Shown piece after piece: positions 15,147 through 15,205 of a stretch of DNA of 15,205 bases; position 1 is the first letter of the stretch, and each line of letters opens with the position of its first letter. Location: assembly GCA_910578365.1 (NCBI GenBank), contig CAJTRC010000060.1, forward strand, positions 1 to 15,205. The letters are read 5' to 3'. The translations under genes and the position numbers were made by a program. Below the pieces are notes generated by a model. It saw only the letters and a program-made list of their open reading frames with translations. It was not told the DNA's origin and searched no databases. This DNA is from an uncultured Muribaculaceae bacterium. GTDB taxonomy: Bacteria; Bacteroidota; Bacteroidia; Bacteroidales; Muribaculaceae.

Positions 15147-15205
15147 CACTCGCTTTCGGGAAGGAGCTACAGCGGTAGCAAACAAACCTTAAACGAAGCA
15201 CGGGA

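Noticed and set aside
1..15205. tRNA or rRNA genes, CRISPR array, insertion-sequence ends
   Set aside because: No cloverleaf with a TTCRA loop, no rRNA core words, no regularly spaced repeats and no transposase were seen on either strand.

Overview
The window looks like a chromosomal segment of a Bacteroidales bacterium, most plausibly a gut Muribaculaceae-type genome (the family assignment is inferred). The evidence is: promoters of the Bacteroidota type (TAnnTTTG at -7, TTTG at -33), a PorU-type secretion sortase of the type IX system, a Bacteroidota-style tyrosine integrase, and gene starts without clear Shine-Dalgarno sequences. A less GC-rich accessory segment lies on the left (about 1-3100) and a GC-richer core chromosome on the right.

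Left segment, about 1-3100: the edge of an integrated element. After a strong intrinsic terminator (8-49) comes one long reading frame (153-1664, + strand). It encodes a primase-like/replication-type protein ending in two 47-residue repeats, but it is interrupted by two in-frame TAG codons (915-917 and 1584-1586) with no frameshift. It converges on, and overlaps by 20 bases, a complete 444-aa tyrosine recombinase (1645-2979, - strand). The recombinase lies next to the presumed attachment region (about 2980-3122).

Core segment, all genes on the - strand, in three transcription units. (1) trpS - meaB - DUF1573 - PduO-type cobalamin adenosyltransferase - DUF2795 (6590 down to 3195), with a TATCTTTG promoter box in front of trpS and an intrinsic terminator (3123-3162) behind the last gene. 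MeaB and the adenosyltransferase together support adenosylcobalamin-dependent methylmalonyl-CoA mutase. A small exported DUF1573 protein is wedged between them by ATGA overlaps on both sides. (2) rex - FAH-like protein - PorU-like C25 protein (11321 down to 6699). rex appears to have a promoter whose start site falls on or near its ATG, the FAH-like gene overlaps rex by ATGA, and the C25 protein follows after 4 nt. (3) porU (14834 down to 11391), a full-length PorU-type sortase and paralogue of the C25 protein in unit 2.

The right edge (14835-15205) is non-coding on what can be seen. It holds a hairpin 5' of porU and a near-ideal Bacteroidota promoter pointing right (15115-15146), which drives something beyond the window.

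Most interesting points: the double-amber, otherwise intact gene on the element; the two PorU-like proteins flanking a redox regulator; the FAH-fold protein that seems to have lost its metal ligands; and the exported DUF1573 gene locked into a B12 operon.
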